Positions 55,316 through 64,000 of a stretch of DNA of 64,000 nt are shown piece by piece; the stretch's first letter is position 1, and each line of letters begins with the position of its first letter. The DNA is from Pictodentalium vernedei. Its lineage: Eukaryota > Mollusca > Scaphopoda > Dentaliida > Dentaliidae. The notes beneath the pieces are model-generated. The model was given only the letters and a program-made list of their open reading frames with translations. It searched no databases and was not told where the DNA came from. A program made the translations under genes and the position numbers. Location: positions 75,312,956 to 75,376,955 of the forward strand of contig CM062292.1 of NCBI GenBank assembly GCA_031216915.1, written 5' to 3'.

Positions 55316-55957
55316 TTAACGGTGGCGGATTGTTTTTGTCATCCTTAAGTGCAAAAACATATTTTTCGATTCCGCGATTATTCAAGTTGGTGTCTGCGGC
55401 GGAGTCGTGACTACCCCATTAGCGTGCTAGATTTCTCCGTGTTATTATGCAATCTAAACGACTTTAGGGAATTGGTGGACTGCCGACAACGGGGTGGTTC
55501 AGGTAGTCCACTAATGTCCTCAATTCGCCTAGATCAGCTTTGAGGTCATAGATGTTTATATGATCTTTTTGAAGAGGATCCGAGAACCTTCACCTATCTT
55601 TCGGCACCCCCATTCATATTTGCACCGCAGCCCTTGTAGATGGAACTAGCCTTTATCAGGTGTACCGTCGCTATCGAAGAACGACAGCTGACAGTCCCGA
55701 AGTTGTACTCCGAGGTGGTATCTCGAAACACTACCATATGATCTGTTTACAAAAATTATTCACACCAGTGGTGTTGATTCCTTTTTCTGGAGTGGGGCAA
55801 TACCATGAATTTTCGGACCAGTGACGTTGATATCTTTTTCCTGGGGTGGGGCAAGACCATGGATTTTCGAACAAAAAGTAGTAAAAGAAACTAGGAGAAG
55901 GTATTATAAGACGGTGTGAATCCGTGGCATTTAGTCCAAAATGGGTGACTAAAAGGT
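55316..55957. other. No gene; short local duplication
   Basis: ACCAGTGGTGTTGATTCCTT / ACCAGTGACGTTGATATCTT (55765 and 55821) is a tandem pair of about 56 bp. Nothing else recognised. Confidence 0.45.
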
Positions 55958-56285
55958 GTTTATTTATTTATTTATTTTCTGTGGTTTTAACGACACTTTC
56001 GACAGCCAGGGTCACCTCGTGTCGGACAGTTGTACGGGTGGAGGATGCCGGAGTACCCGGAGAGAACCACCTGCACCTGTAAGACTCCCAAACTCCACAC
56101 AAGCAGGGTTAGCAATGGTTGAAAACAGGCGCACCATCGACCTGCAGTACGCCTCAGTACACAACGCCACCGTACCCCCACTTGGGCAGTTGGGATTAAA
56201 TGCCCTGACCCCCTGAGCGGGGGTCGAATCGTGGACCTTTCGATTTGAAGTTCAATGCCGTAACCACTGATCCAACGTGCTCCTG
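55958..56285 (-). mobile_element. SINE (type 2 head), diverged
   Basis: Reads from the TATTTATTTATTTATT tail through GGAGTACCCGGAGAGAACCA to a tRNA-like head with GACCTTTCGATTTGAAG, as in the 27165 copy. Confidence 0.8.
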
Positions 56286-56726
56286 TGTTACCCCAATAAA
56301 GTAATGAGGGTGTTAAATATGCCTCAGATGGTCCCTTGGTGAGAAGATGCATTGGTTTTGCTAATTATTTATGTGACTTTCTTCCTCGACACCGTGAACC
56401 GTGAGAGCCATCACACAAGTTAATTGTTACAAATAACGAACGGTATCGATTTGAAATTCATACTCAGGCAGTAGATTACTTTAACTCATTTACATCAGAT
56501 CTAGTCATGGCTGCTTTACAGCAGCCAGAAGGAGATTTGATAAAAAGAGTGAAAATATAATGCAAGAAATGATTTGTCAAGAAGATGATTGAATTCGTTT
56601 AATAGTATCAAATTTATTTTCAGTTTCCTTCATGGACAAGAAAAAACAGCTCGTCTGTCAAAGCTCTGTGTTGTGTTATTATGATTCTGAAATACGAGCT
56701 TATGCTCTTGACTGGTGCGCCATTAA
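56286..56726. other. No gene seen
   Basis: AT-rich, short frames. Confidence 0.45.
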
Positions 56727-56964
56727 CCCTTTACCCAACGAATCGGCCACATCCACCCGCGTAATATGCAAATTCAGCAGCTAAAAAGATTATTTTTCAC
56801 AAAATGTCAACAAACCATATCATGTGACCCTTCTTTGGAACGAGCTTGTCGAGCTCGTTCCAATGAGGGGGTCTCATGATATTGTTTGATTGGAATGTTT
56901 GAAAAATGTAAAAAAATTATATTTAAAACAATAAGTTTTGATATCGTCTACGTTGGGTAAAGAA
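56727..56964 (-). mobile_element. Family D2 MITE
   Basis: TTAA at 56723-56726 and 56965-56968. Hairpin GGAACGAGCTTGTCGAGCTC. Confidence 0.88.
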
Positions 56965-57244
56965 TTAACCGGTTTAGGCATATAATTGCTTTAAAATGGA
57001 TAATCTATAGCTTTTGCCAACAGAGCATTGAATGATTCAGAAACCCTTTATGAACAGATCGCTATAAAAAATGTTAGCTGTGGTTTTCGGTTTGGAACAC
57101 TTTCATCAATATACCCAAGGTTGACCAGTCAGAGATCACAAAGCACTTGGATCTGTAGTGAAGAAACTTCTTCATGCAATTTCCAGACGTCTTCAAAGGA
57201 TACTTCTTCGACTTCAGCAATATAACAATAACATGAGTTTTGAG

Positions 57245-57490
57245 AGCGTAACGGTTTATTAAAGGTCCGAGTGGTATGAATGACAGCCTGAGGGTTTATT
57301 ATCGGCCCGAGACGAAGTAAAGCCAGTGGGCTGTTATTCAGTCTTCAATGGCCCATAAATAAACCTGGACGCACGACAAAATCTTGTTTTTGTTATTATT
57401 ACGATGACCGGAAGTGGGCGGTGGGTCGTTAATGAATTTTGATTACTTTAACGGCCCACAGTTAACGCCCCGCCAACCTCCGTTAATATA
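57245..57490. repeat. Family L-related foldback
   Basis: GGGTTTATTATCGGCCCGAG and AAGCCAGTGGGC... with a second half AACGGCCCACAGTTAACGCC, close to the palindromic loop of the hairpin at 21639-21690. Confidence 0.5.
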
Positions 57491-58099
57491 TTATGCAAAT
57501 TGCAGATACTTTGAGTCGAGCATCAGTGAATGAGTCTGAAATGTATACAGTTGCTTTTGAGAAAAAAGTGGAGTGTATTAATATGGTTCAATATTTTCCG
57601 ATGATTGAACAAAGTCTTATAGCCATTCAACAACATACAACAAATGATGAATGTCTACAATTCATCCCCTGAGTTCAAATGTGTTCCCTGTGCCAGTAGG
57701 CACATAGAGCATATTGGTACTCAGGGGACGAATTGTTAAAACAAACTATCATTTTACGGTGGACAAATCAAACGTGAAGAGACCCAAAATCTTGTGGCGC
57801 ATTACTTTCACATTTGCGATGAACTCAGTATACAAGATGGTATATTATTACACACCTGTTCTTTGAAATCCCCATCTACAGCAACAATAAACCATGCGGA
57901 AAATGAAAATCTGTTCCACACACATGTGATTAAAATCTGAATCTGGCATTTATCTGGCTATTGTGGACCTTCGAAATACACCTACAAAAGGTATGACCAG
58001 GGAATAATACTATAAAGCTTTTACAATTGTATTTTCCCGAATTGTATTTTCTACAAGTAAATATAAATGACGGAAATGAATCATTAGCATGTTTAAAGA
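57491..58099. mobile_element. Broken family G pieces, no gene
   Basis: 57661-57738 holds the G hairpin (CATCCCCTGAGTTCAAATGT / GGTACTCAGGGGACG). 57846-57930 holds a G end (TTATTACACACCTG, CCATGCGGAAAATGAAAATC). They are in an order that suggests rearrangement. Confidence 0.6.
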
Positions 58100-58460
58100 T
58101 TATTTATTTATTTATTGGTGTTTAAAATCACATATTTCTGCACAATGGCTAGTTATGACCTCGGCAGTTTTACGGGTGGAGGAAGCCGGAGTCCCCGGAG
58201 AGAACCACCGAGCAACGGCGAGCAACTGTCAGATCCCCAGCATACTAACTCCACACAAGCAGGGTTAGCATTGATTGAAGACAGTGCACCATCGATGTGC
58301 ACTACGCCTTAGTACACAACGTCACCGTGCCCCTACGTGGGAAATGGGGGTGAAGTGTCTTGCCCAAGGACACAACGCGGTTGCTGCGGGTGGGATTCTA
58401 TCCGAGGACCTCTCGGCTTGCAGCCTGCACCTCTACCTACTGAGCCACCGCACCCCCATA
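58100..58460 (-). mobile_element. tRNA-derived SINE (type 1 head), full length
   Basis: Short target duplication TTTAAAGA at 58092-58099 and 58461-58468. The head is complete (ACTGAGCCACCGCACCCCC); a base change weakens the B box. Confidence 0.88.
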
Positions 58461-58609
58461 TTTAAAGACAGTTGGCAAATTGCCACATCTTTGAAAATGC
58501 TAATGGTTCATTTCAGTTCGTCATTTCCATAAATAGAAAATACAATTCTGAAAAATACAACTGCAAATGTTGTATAGTATTTGCCCCAGAAGTCCGACAC
58601 AAAGTTTAA

Positions 58610-58782
58610 CCCTTTACCCAACGCAGACGATATCAAAATTTATTATTTTAAATATCATTTTTTCGTTCCAAAGAGGGGTCACATGATATTTTTTTGTTGA
58701 AACTTTTAAAAAAGTAAGATTTTTTCAACTGCTGAATTTGCATATTATGCGGGCGGATGCGGGCGATTCGTTGGGTAAAGGG
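58610..58782 (+). mobile_element. Family D2 MITE, one hairpin arm deleted
   Basis: TTAA at 58606-58609 and 58783-58786. Ends perfect, but only CGTTCCAAAGAGGGGTCACA remains of the hairpin. Confidence 0.9.
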
Positions 58783-59108
58783 TTAATGAACCGAAGACGA
58801 GGACACTATTGCCAAGTCAGTTCTGTTGCGTGCTGGCCTCTGAAAAAAAAAACATTTGGCCATTTCAGTCTGGGGGAAAATCCTTCTATATCCTTTCCTC
58901 AGAGTTGAAAGGAAAATAAGTATCTAATGGTAATGGGTGTGCTTTCTGCTATCAGAATTGTTGCTTTCTCGCTGCACATTTGTCACACATCCTGCACCAT
59001 CGTTCCACGTCATTTCTCATTTTGTGCCAGAAAAATCTGTTTTTACTTTACAGAAAGCCTTCTTCACCCTAAGATGACCCGACGTTCTAGTTTTATGAGC
59101 TGATTTAA
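58783..59108. other. No gene seen
   Basis: Short frames only. Confidence 0.45.
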
Positions 59109-59330
59109 CCCTTTCAATACTGGCGCCCTGAAAGGCATCATGTCAGTCAATACTGTCAGCGGTGAAAATGGCGAAACCATCTTGGTTTGGGAGGTTCAGT
59201 AATAATTTAATCCAACAGCTCTGTCGAGTTGTTAGAATAAATTATGACCGGGCCTCGTTTCAGATGTTTTGCTCTTTATATCTTCTGCTCGTCCACTACC
59301 AGTCTTTCCTTCACGCAAAAACTGAAAGGG
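59109..59330. mobile_element. TTAA element without a strong hairpin
   Basis: TTAA at 59105-59108 and 59331-59334. Ends CCCTTTCA and TGAAAGGG. No long central palindrome. A 92-codon frame inside is not recognisable. Confidence 0.65.
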
Positions 59331-59499
59331 TTAAAGGGGTTAATACAAAGTCATTTAGACTGGTTGGTAATACAGCTCGACTGACAAAAGAGTCTCCAAT
59401 AGCAGACTCCAACTGCAAGCAATTTCATCGGGACCAGTAATATTTTATACTTCTTTTACATGGAGATATGTACAGTACGTGAGTAGGTAATAAAGGCCG

Positions 59500-59739
59500 A
59501 TATACGACCACTTGTACATGTACGTGTACAACATACGCACACGATGCGTTCACCAACGTGGAATTCAGTGTTAAATCACACGCTTGTTCACAAAAACTGT
59601 ACATGGTCTTGAATCGGCTCATGTACAGTCAGTGACTCCTAGATCGCGCTTTTAGCGTTCAAATACTCGTGGTGAACGCATCATGTGCGTGTGTTGTACA
59701 TCTTCAGTTGTATCGTGTACGTGGTTTTTGGTCTACGTT
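59500..59739. repeat. Imperfect inverted pair beside the virus-like element
   Basis: ACAACATACGCACACGATGC (about 59526) is inverted at GTGCGTGTGTTGTACATC (about 59688). It may be a foldback or lie near the element's left end; not resolved. Confidence 0.45.
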
Positions 59740-60022
59740 CGCATCGCAGATCAGACCCATCGATCCATCGTCGGCGAACGCGATCGAAAGCAAAAGATTC
59801 TGGGTCATCATCAAAAAACAACAATTGCGGTTCAAGACCAGCGGTCCAGAATCGGCAATTGCGTTGGTACAGATGGTTTAGAACCTGCAATTGTTTTGAG
59901 GCGGTCACGTTTTTGATTGATATAAATATAGAGGAGAAAAAAAAATATAAATAAATAGTTATTTAGAAAAATAAATATATCAAATCGAATAGATAATAAA
60001 AAAAAAAAAAAATACGTAAATC

Positions 60023-60397
60023 ATGAGCGCTTCCCAGATGATTAGAGCGAGGTTTCTTTTAAACATGCTGATGAGAGCATACGCAATCTGCGTGAACGAA
60101 CAACTACGTTCCATCTTGTTAGAACGATGCGTCGGATGTCGGGATCATCTAGACTTCGATCACGAGGATCATTCGTGTCTGACGATGGAAAAGGAAGATA
60201 TGGTCGTCATGTATTTCGAACCGGCGTTCGAACGCGTTAAATTCGACGATGTGATCACGTTTTGGAAGAGATTAGTCTTCTGTAAGAATCGAGACAGGCC
60301 CACAGATTCGGAAGAACTGAAATTGGCGCGTAGAAGTTTGACTTTAGAAACCAAGGGATGCATCAAGAAATTATTGCTGAATGAAGCATACGTCTAA
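60023..60397 (+). CDS. Virus-like element part: small Cys/His protein, unknown role
   Basis: 124 codons from an ATG just after an A-rich spacer. A CVGCRDHLDFDHEDHSC cluster could bind zinc. The rest is charged and helical. I do not recognise it; its place at the left side of the element is the only context. Confidence 0.6.
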   Translation: MSASQMIRARFLLNMLMRAYAICVNEQLRSILLERCVGCRDHLDFDHEDHSCLTMEKEDMVVMYFEPAFERVKFDDVITFWKRLVFCKNRDRPTDSEELKLARRSLTLETKGCIKKLLLNEAYV

Positions 60398-60508
60398 GTT
60401 TTGTTTTTCGTTGATATAAAAATAAGGGAGAGGAGAAAATAAAAAAAAAATAAATACACACATAAATTTTTTATCTAATACTAGAAAGAAAAAACACAAA
60501 AAAAAAAA

Positions 60509-61171
60509 ATGAGAACCAGAAATAAACTGTATCCGACGTTAGTGGACGACGAGGACGAGAAGCCGAACGGTGTTTTGCCGACGGCGCCGTCGCTAGAAGA
60601 AAGAGAAAGAGGAGAGAGGTATCACATCGATCAAATCAATAGAATCCAAGAGTATCTGACTCGAGAGAGAGATTCTCGTCGTTCCCTCAAGAAGAAGTAT
60701 TCGCGTTTCGTGAAATTCGTCAACGGGATCGACACGACACTCATCACGATTTCCATGGGTTTACACGCGGCCAGCGTCGGATTGTTGTCGACCGCGGTCG
60801 CCATTCCGATCGTGTTGACCATGGAAGGAGTGGCCCTCACCGCCGGATTGTTCAGCACGGTCGGAAACTTTTTGAGTAGGAAATTATATCTGAAGGCTAG
60901 GAAACACGACAAGATTCCCGTCTTGGCCGACTCCAAGATCGACACGATATCCGAAATGATCTCTATGGCGTTGAAAGGCGGTAGGATATCGGACGGAGAA
61001 TACTTCACGATATTGAGCGAGAAAACGAAATACGGTGCCATGAAAGAAGCCGTGAGAATCAAGACTCGTCAGATCATCAAGGAAGAGTTGAAGGATTCTC
61101 TCGTGGAAAAGGGTAGGAAAGAGGCCAGGGAGGAATTCAGTAAGATGATAGAACTCAAGGGCAGTGATTGA
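60509..61171 (+). CDS. Virus-like element part: two-segment membrane protein
   Basis: 220 codons. A charged N-terminal helix (about 35-75), then two hydrophobic segments at about 80-118 (LITISMGLHAASVGLLSTAV; LTAGLFSTVGNFL), and a charged C-terminal helix. Proteins of this plan recur next to PLA2-like and integrase genes in Polinton-like elements of invertebrates, from my general knowledge. Function unknown. Confidence 0.6.
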   Translation: MRTRNKLYPTLVDDEDEKPNGVLPTAPSLEERERGERYHIDQINRIQEYLTRERDSRRSLKKKYSRFVKFVNGIDTTLITISMGLHAASVGLLSTAVAIPIVLTMEGVALTAGLFSTVGNFLSRKLYLKARKHDKIPVLADSKIDTISEMISMALKGGRISDGEYFTILSEKTKYGAMKEAVRIKTRQIIKEELKDSLVEKGRKEAREEFSKMIELKGSD

Positions 61172-61280
61172 AAAAAAAATATATATATATATAATAAGAA
61201 CAGAAATTTAAAAAAAAAAATATATTAAATTCATATATAAAATAAAAAAAAACGAAATTAATTTAAATTAACTCTTAAAA

Positions 61281-61817
61281 ATGTATTGCGTAAAGTGTAA
61301 GAGAGTTACCGAGACGAGTAATTCTCGAGAAGTGCGAACTAAAAACGACAGATGGATGCTTCGCGGAATTTGCGACGTGTGTGGTTCTATCAAGACTCGA
61401 TTCGTCAAACAAAAGAACGCGAGCAAAGGTAAAGGCATCGTGAATAAAATGATCAACAATCTACCTTTCGAAATGCATCTGCCTGGTCACAGTTTCACGG
61501 GACCCGGAACGAAATTGAACAAGAGACTCAACGCCGATCTGACTCCCAAATCTTGGAGCAAACCCGTGAATAGGGTGGACGCAGCCGTGTACGATCACAA
61601 TCTGTGCTACACCGGACATCCTGACACCAAGACTCGCAACGACGTCTGCGACAAAAACATGTTGGCGAGATTGAGAGGCATATCGAATCCGACCAGGAGA
61701 GAGAAGATGGAACGTTCGCTGGTCGGGAATCTGATCGGTGTAAAATGTCGATTCGGATGGGGCGTTCAAAAAAAAAAAGCGCATCTGAAAAAGAGAAGAA
61801 GAAGAAACGATTATTGA
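61281..61817 (+). CDS. Virus-like element part: parvovirus-type phospholipase A2-like protein
   Basis: 178 codons. An N-terminal zinc-ribbon-like CxxC pair (MYCVKCKRV, CDVCGS), then about residues 60-125 the PLA2-like block (HSFTGPGTKLNKRL; VDAAVYDHNLCY), and a basic C terminus. Such domains help capsids leave membranes in parvoviruses and occur in adintoviruses. Confidence 0.7.
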   Translation: MYCVKCKRVTETSNSREVRTKNDRWMLRGICDVCGSIKTRFVKQKNASKGKGIVNKMINNLPFEMHLPGHSFTGPGTKLNKRLNADLTPKSWSKPVNRVDAAVYDHNLCYTGHPDTKTRNDVCDKNMLARLRGISNPTRREKMERSLVGNLIGVKCRFGWGVQKKKAHLKKRRRRNDY

Positions 61818-62617
61818 CGAGCGAATTGGCCGAGGAGTTACACAAACCCATAGTGCATAAATTTCGAAAGAGAAGGGTGTTCATGAAGGGTCTGGACGAC
61901 ATTTGGTCTGCCGACTTGGTCGACATGAGATCGTTTTCGAGGTGGAACGAGGGCGTCAAATATCTATTGATGGTTATCGACGTGTTTTCCAAATACGGTT
62001 GGATCAGAGCTTTGAAGAATAAATCGGGACCTTGCGTCGCCGAGGCTCTGAAGAGCGTGTTCGACTCGTCCTCTCGAAAACCGAGTAAATTGTGGGTGGA
62101 CAAGGGAAAGGAATTCTACAACAAGGACGTTCGTCGATTGGTAGACCTCTACTCGATCGAAAACGAAGAGAAAGCCAGCGTGGTGGAACATTGGAATTGA
62201 ACGATGAAGGAGAAGGTGCACAGATACTTCACGGCGAATTCGACCAAGAAATACATATACGCTCTGAACAGTCTGGTCAAAGATTACAATGACACGCGAC
62301 ACAGATCGATCAAGATGACTCCCGCGGAAGCTAGCGATCCTCGAAACGAAAAACGGGTCTACGCGAATCTATATCCCGAGAGATCTAAGATCGGGAAGAA
62401 GTCTAGAACGCCGAAATTTGCGGTCGGCGATCGAGTGAGAATCTACGCTTATAAGAAGCACTTCGAAAAGGGTTATACTCCTCGATGGACCTTGGAAATC
62501 TTCGTGATCATCAAAATATTTCACACCGATCCGGTGACTTACAAAATCGAAGCTTTGGATGGAGAAGAGATCATCGGAAAGTTTTACGAACAACAATTAC
62601 AGAAGACGAAGTTTTGA
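61745..62617 (+). pseudogene. Virus-like element part: retroviral-type integrase remnant
   Basis: Core motifs of the RNase H-like integrase fold are visible (IWSADLVDM, LLMVIDVFSKYGW) followed by a C-terminal basic domain. It would insert the element in Polinton-type biology. Its start overlaps the end of the preceding frame. Treated as a fossil part. Confidence 0.75.
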
Positions 62618-62798
62618 TGAAGAACACAAAAAATTTTTTTTTTATTTACTCTCTTTGACATTTTCTTGTTTACACACACATATATATATATAAGAGAGAA
62701 AAAAAAATAAATAATAATAAAAAATAATTAAAAATTATTTTTCTAGATAAAGAAAAGCAAGTGAATTAATAAACAAAAAAAACTAAAAATCCTTTAAA

Positions 62799-64000
62799 AT
62801 GACAAATATACTAGATATAGCACAAAGCATAGTGAAAGATGTAAGTATTCAAGAATATGAGGTTCACGAATATGAACCGGTAACCGGAACGAGTTTGAAC
62901 AATGCAGGAGAGATAAGAATCAACGTCGAAACTCAAGATCTATTCGTACATCCTAGCGAGAGTTACATAGTGGTGCAGGGATGTCTCACCAAGGAAGATG
63001 GGAGCGACTACGCCGACGACGACACGGTCACTCTTGCCAATAATGGCATCATGCATCTATTCAGTAACATAAAATACATGCTATCCGGACAAGAGATAGA
63101 ATCTGTTTTTCATCCGGTCAGGCCACCACGATGTTCGGACTCTTGACGTATCTTGATGATTTTTCAAAATCCAGAGGACTTAATCAGTTGTGGGTGAAAG
63201 ACACCATCGGCCCTGCTAGCGCCGGCGCCGCCGCGATATTCGACTACGTCATCAAGACGTCCAGACCTAAAGGAACGTTTTCGTTCAGGATACCTTTGAA
63301 ACACATCTTCGGATTCGCGGACGATTACAACAAGATCATGTATGGATTCAAACACAATCTGACGTTGATTCGAAAAGGAAACGACGACGCAATAGTGAGA
63401 CTCGCCGCGACCGATGCGGGTAAGATAACTCTACATAAGATATCGTGGTTCGTTCCGCACGTGGAGCCTATGACGGATGAGAAAACGCATCTCTACAAGA
63501 TCATACAATCCAAGAGTAAATTACCTGTGGGATTTAGAATGAGACAGTGCAACACGGCTAGCACTCCTCCCTCCACGAATCACTTCAATTGGAGATTGAT
63601 GGTGAAATCCGCTTCCGAGAGACCGTGTTTCATCGTGGTCGCGTTTCAGACCGATAGGGATGGGTCTCAGGAAAAGAATGCGTCGCTGTTCGATCACTGC
63701 AATTTGAGAAACATGCAAGTGTTTCTGAACGCCACGAGATATCCGGCAATCGATTACAATGCGTCGTTCGACAAGAACGATTTCTGCAGGCTGTATGGCG
63801 ATGCCGCCGATTTTAGAAAGAAGTATCACGGTCTAGACGAATTGATGAGCAATCCCAACATATCTCCCGGCGAATACAAGTCGATGTATCCCATGTTCGT
63901 GTTCGACGTCAGTAAACAGAGTGAACGACTCAAGAGTAGCATGTTAGACATTCAGATCAAGATGCAATTCGATAGGAACGTGCCGAGAAAAACCGAAGCC
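62799..64000 (+). pseudogene. Virus-like element part: capsid-like protein, runs off the window
   Basis: Begins MTNILDIAQSIVKD after an AT-rich spacer. Beta-strand-rich text (IRINVETQDLFVHPSESY) is in keeping with the double-jelly-roll major capsid proteins of Polinton-like elements. The assignment is by context and memory. Fossil; incomplete here because the window ends. Confidence 0.6.

Larger units (their letters stand above)
59740..64000 (+). mobile_element. Polinton/adintovirus-like element, left part (fossil)
   Basis: From about 59.74 kb composition changes. Dense plus-strand frames follow, separated by A-rich spacers of about 100 bp, with no MITEs inside. Parts in order: a small protein, a two-membrane-segment protein, a phospholipase A2-like protein, an integrase and a capsid-like protein running off the window. 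This set is typical of Polinton-like elements and adintoviruses. GATATAAA-type TATA words precede the first two frames (59919, 60413) and TATATATATAAGAGAG precedes the last (62680s). Right end and polymerase are outside the window. It looks young but is broken, with about two breaks in the part seen. Confidence 0.8.

Noticed and set aside
59500-59739. Terminal repeat of the Polinton-like element
   Set aside because: The inverted pair is local (arms about 160 bp apart), whereas terminal repeats should pair with the far end outside the window.

Overview
The window looks like non-genic DNA from a eukaryote, most likely a marine invertebrate. There are almost no host exons. Instead there are tRNA-derived SINEs with (AAAT)n tails, a LINE fragment, dozens of short foldback DNA transposons (MITEs), poly-G/C runs and degenerate tandem arrays. 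A lophotrochozoan such as a mollusc is my guess from the SINE and satellite style; the sequence does not prove it. Bacterial features such as operons, CRISPR arrays and insertion sequences are absent.

Layout. 1-0.8 kb: tandem array of about 150-bp units. 2-12 kb: MITEs and a SINE. 12.4-14.2 kb: LINE fragment split by a 1.08-kb ORF1-like retroelement with an 11-bp target duplication. 14.4-18.6 kb: decayed gene of a multicopy family cut by MITEs, with a nested hAT-like element. 19-22.3 kb: paired terminal repeats and large hairpins. 22.57-22.84 kb: the one convincing host exon, a signal peptide plus a chitin-binding (peritrophin-A type) domain with a good splice donor. 23-29.7 kb: MITEs, SINEs and a second ORF1-like copy. 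29.8-33.4 kb: about 340-bp satellite with an alternating A/B dimer pattern, interrupted by a 2-kb element with 256-bp terminal inverted repeats (TIRs). 35.28-39.14 kb: a TIR-bounded 3.86-kb element with one 851-codon ORF (FEN1/PIN-type nuclease motifs plus a CXC domain). 41-44.9 kb: decayed relative of the 2-kb element carrying a hAT MITE, a SINE and a duplicated block. 46-59.3 kb: more MITEs and SINEs. About 59.7 kb to the end: the left part of a Polinton/adintovirus-like element, treated as a fossil.

Family labels used below are mine. A: foldback with AAGGCATGCC. B: CACACTAAAAACT ends. C: AGTAGTATG ends, 6-bp target site duplication (TSD). D1/D2/D3: CCCTTT ends, TTAA TSD (piggyBac-like). 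E: CAGTACGTGG ends, TA TSD. F: CAGTTAAAAC ends, TA TSD. G/H: GGCGTGTAATAA and its companion hairpin. I: CAGTACAG ends with a GTGCTTCATT hairpin. J: GTTACTTATTCCC foldback. K: GGAGAGTGCC hairpin. L: CGGCCCTGCAG hairpin. M: CAGRGACGTGG ends, 8-bp TSD (hAT-like). O: ACCCCAGTTC ends.

The window is a nest of insertions whose order can partly be read: E inside F, D inside a duplicated block with its empty twin, C inside the satellite, and the ORF1-like element inside the LINE. The best candidates for something new are the nuclease/CXC single-gene transposon and the sharing of one hairpin core between MITE families with different ends.
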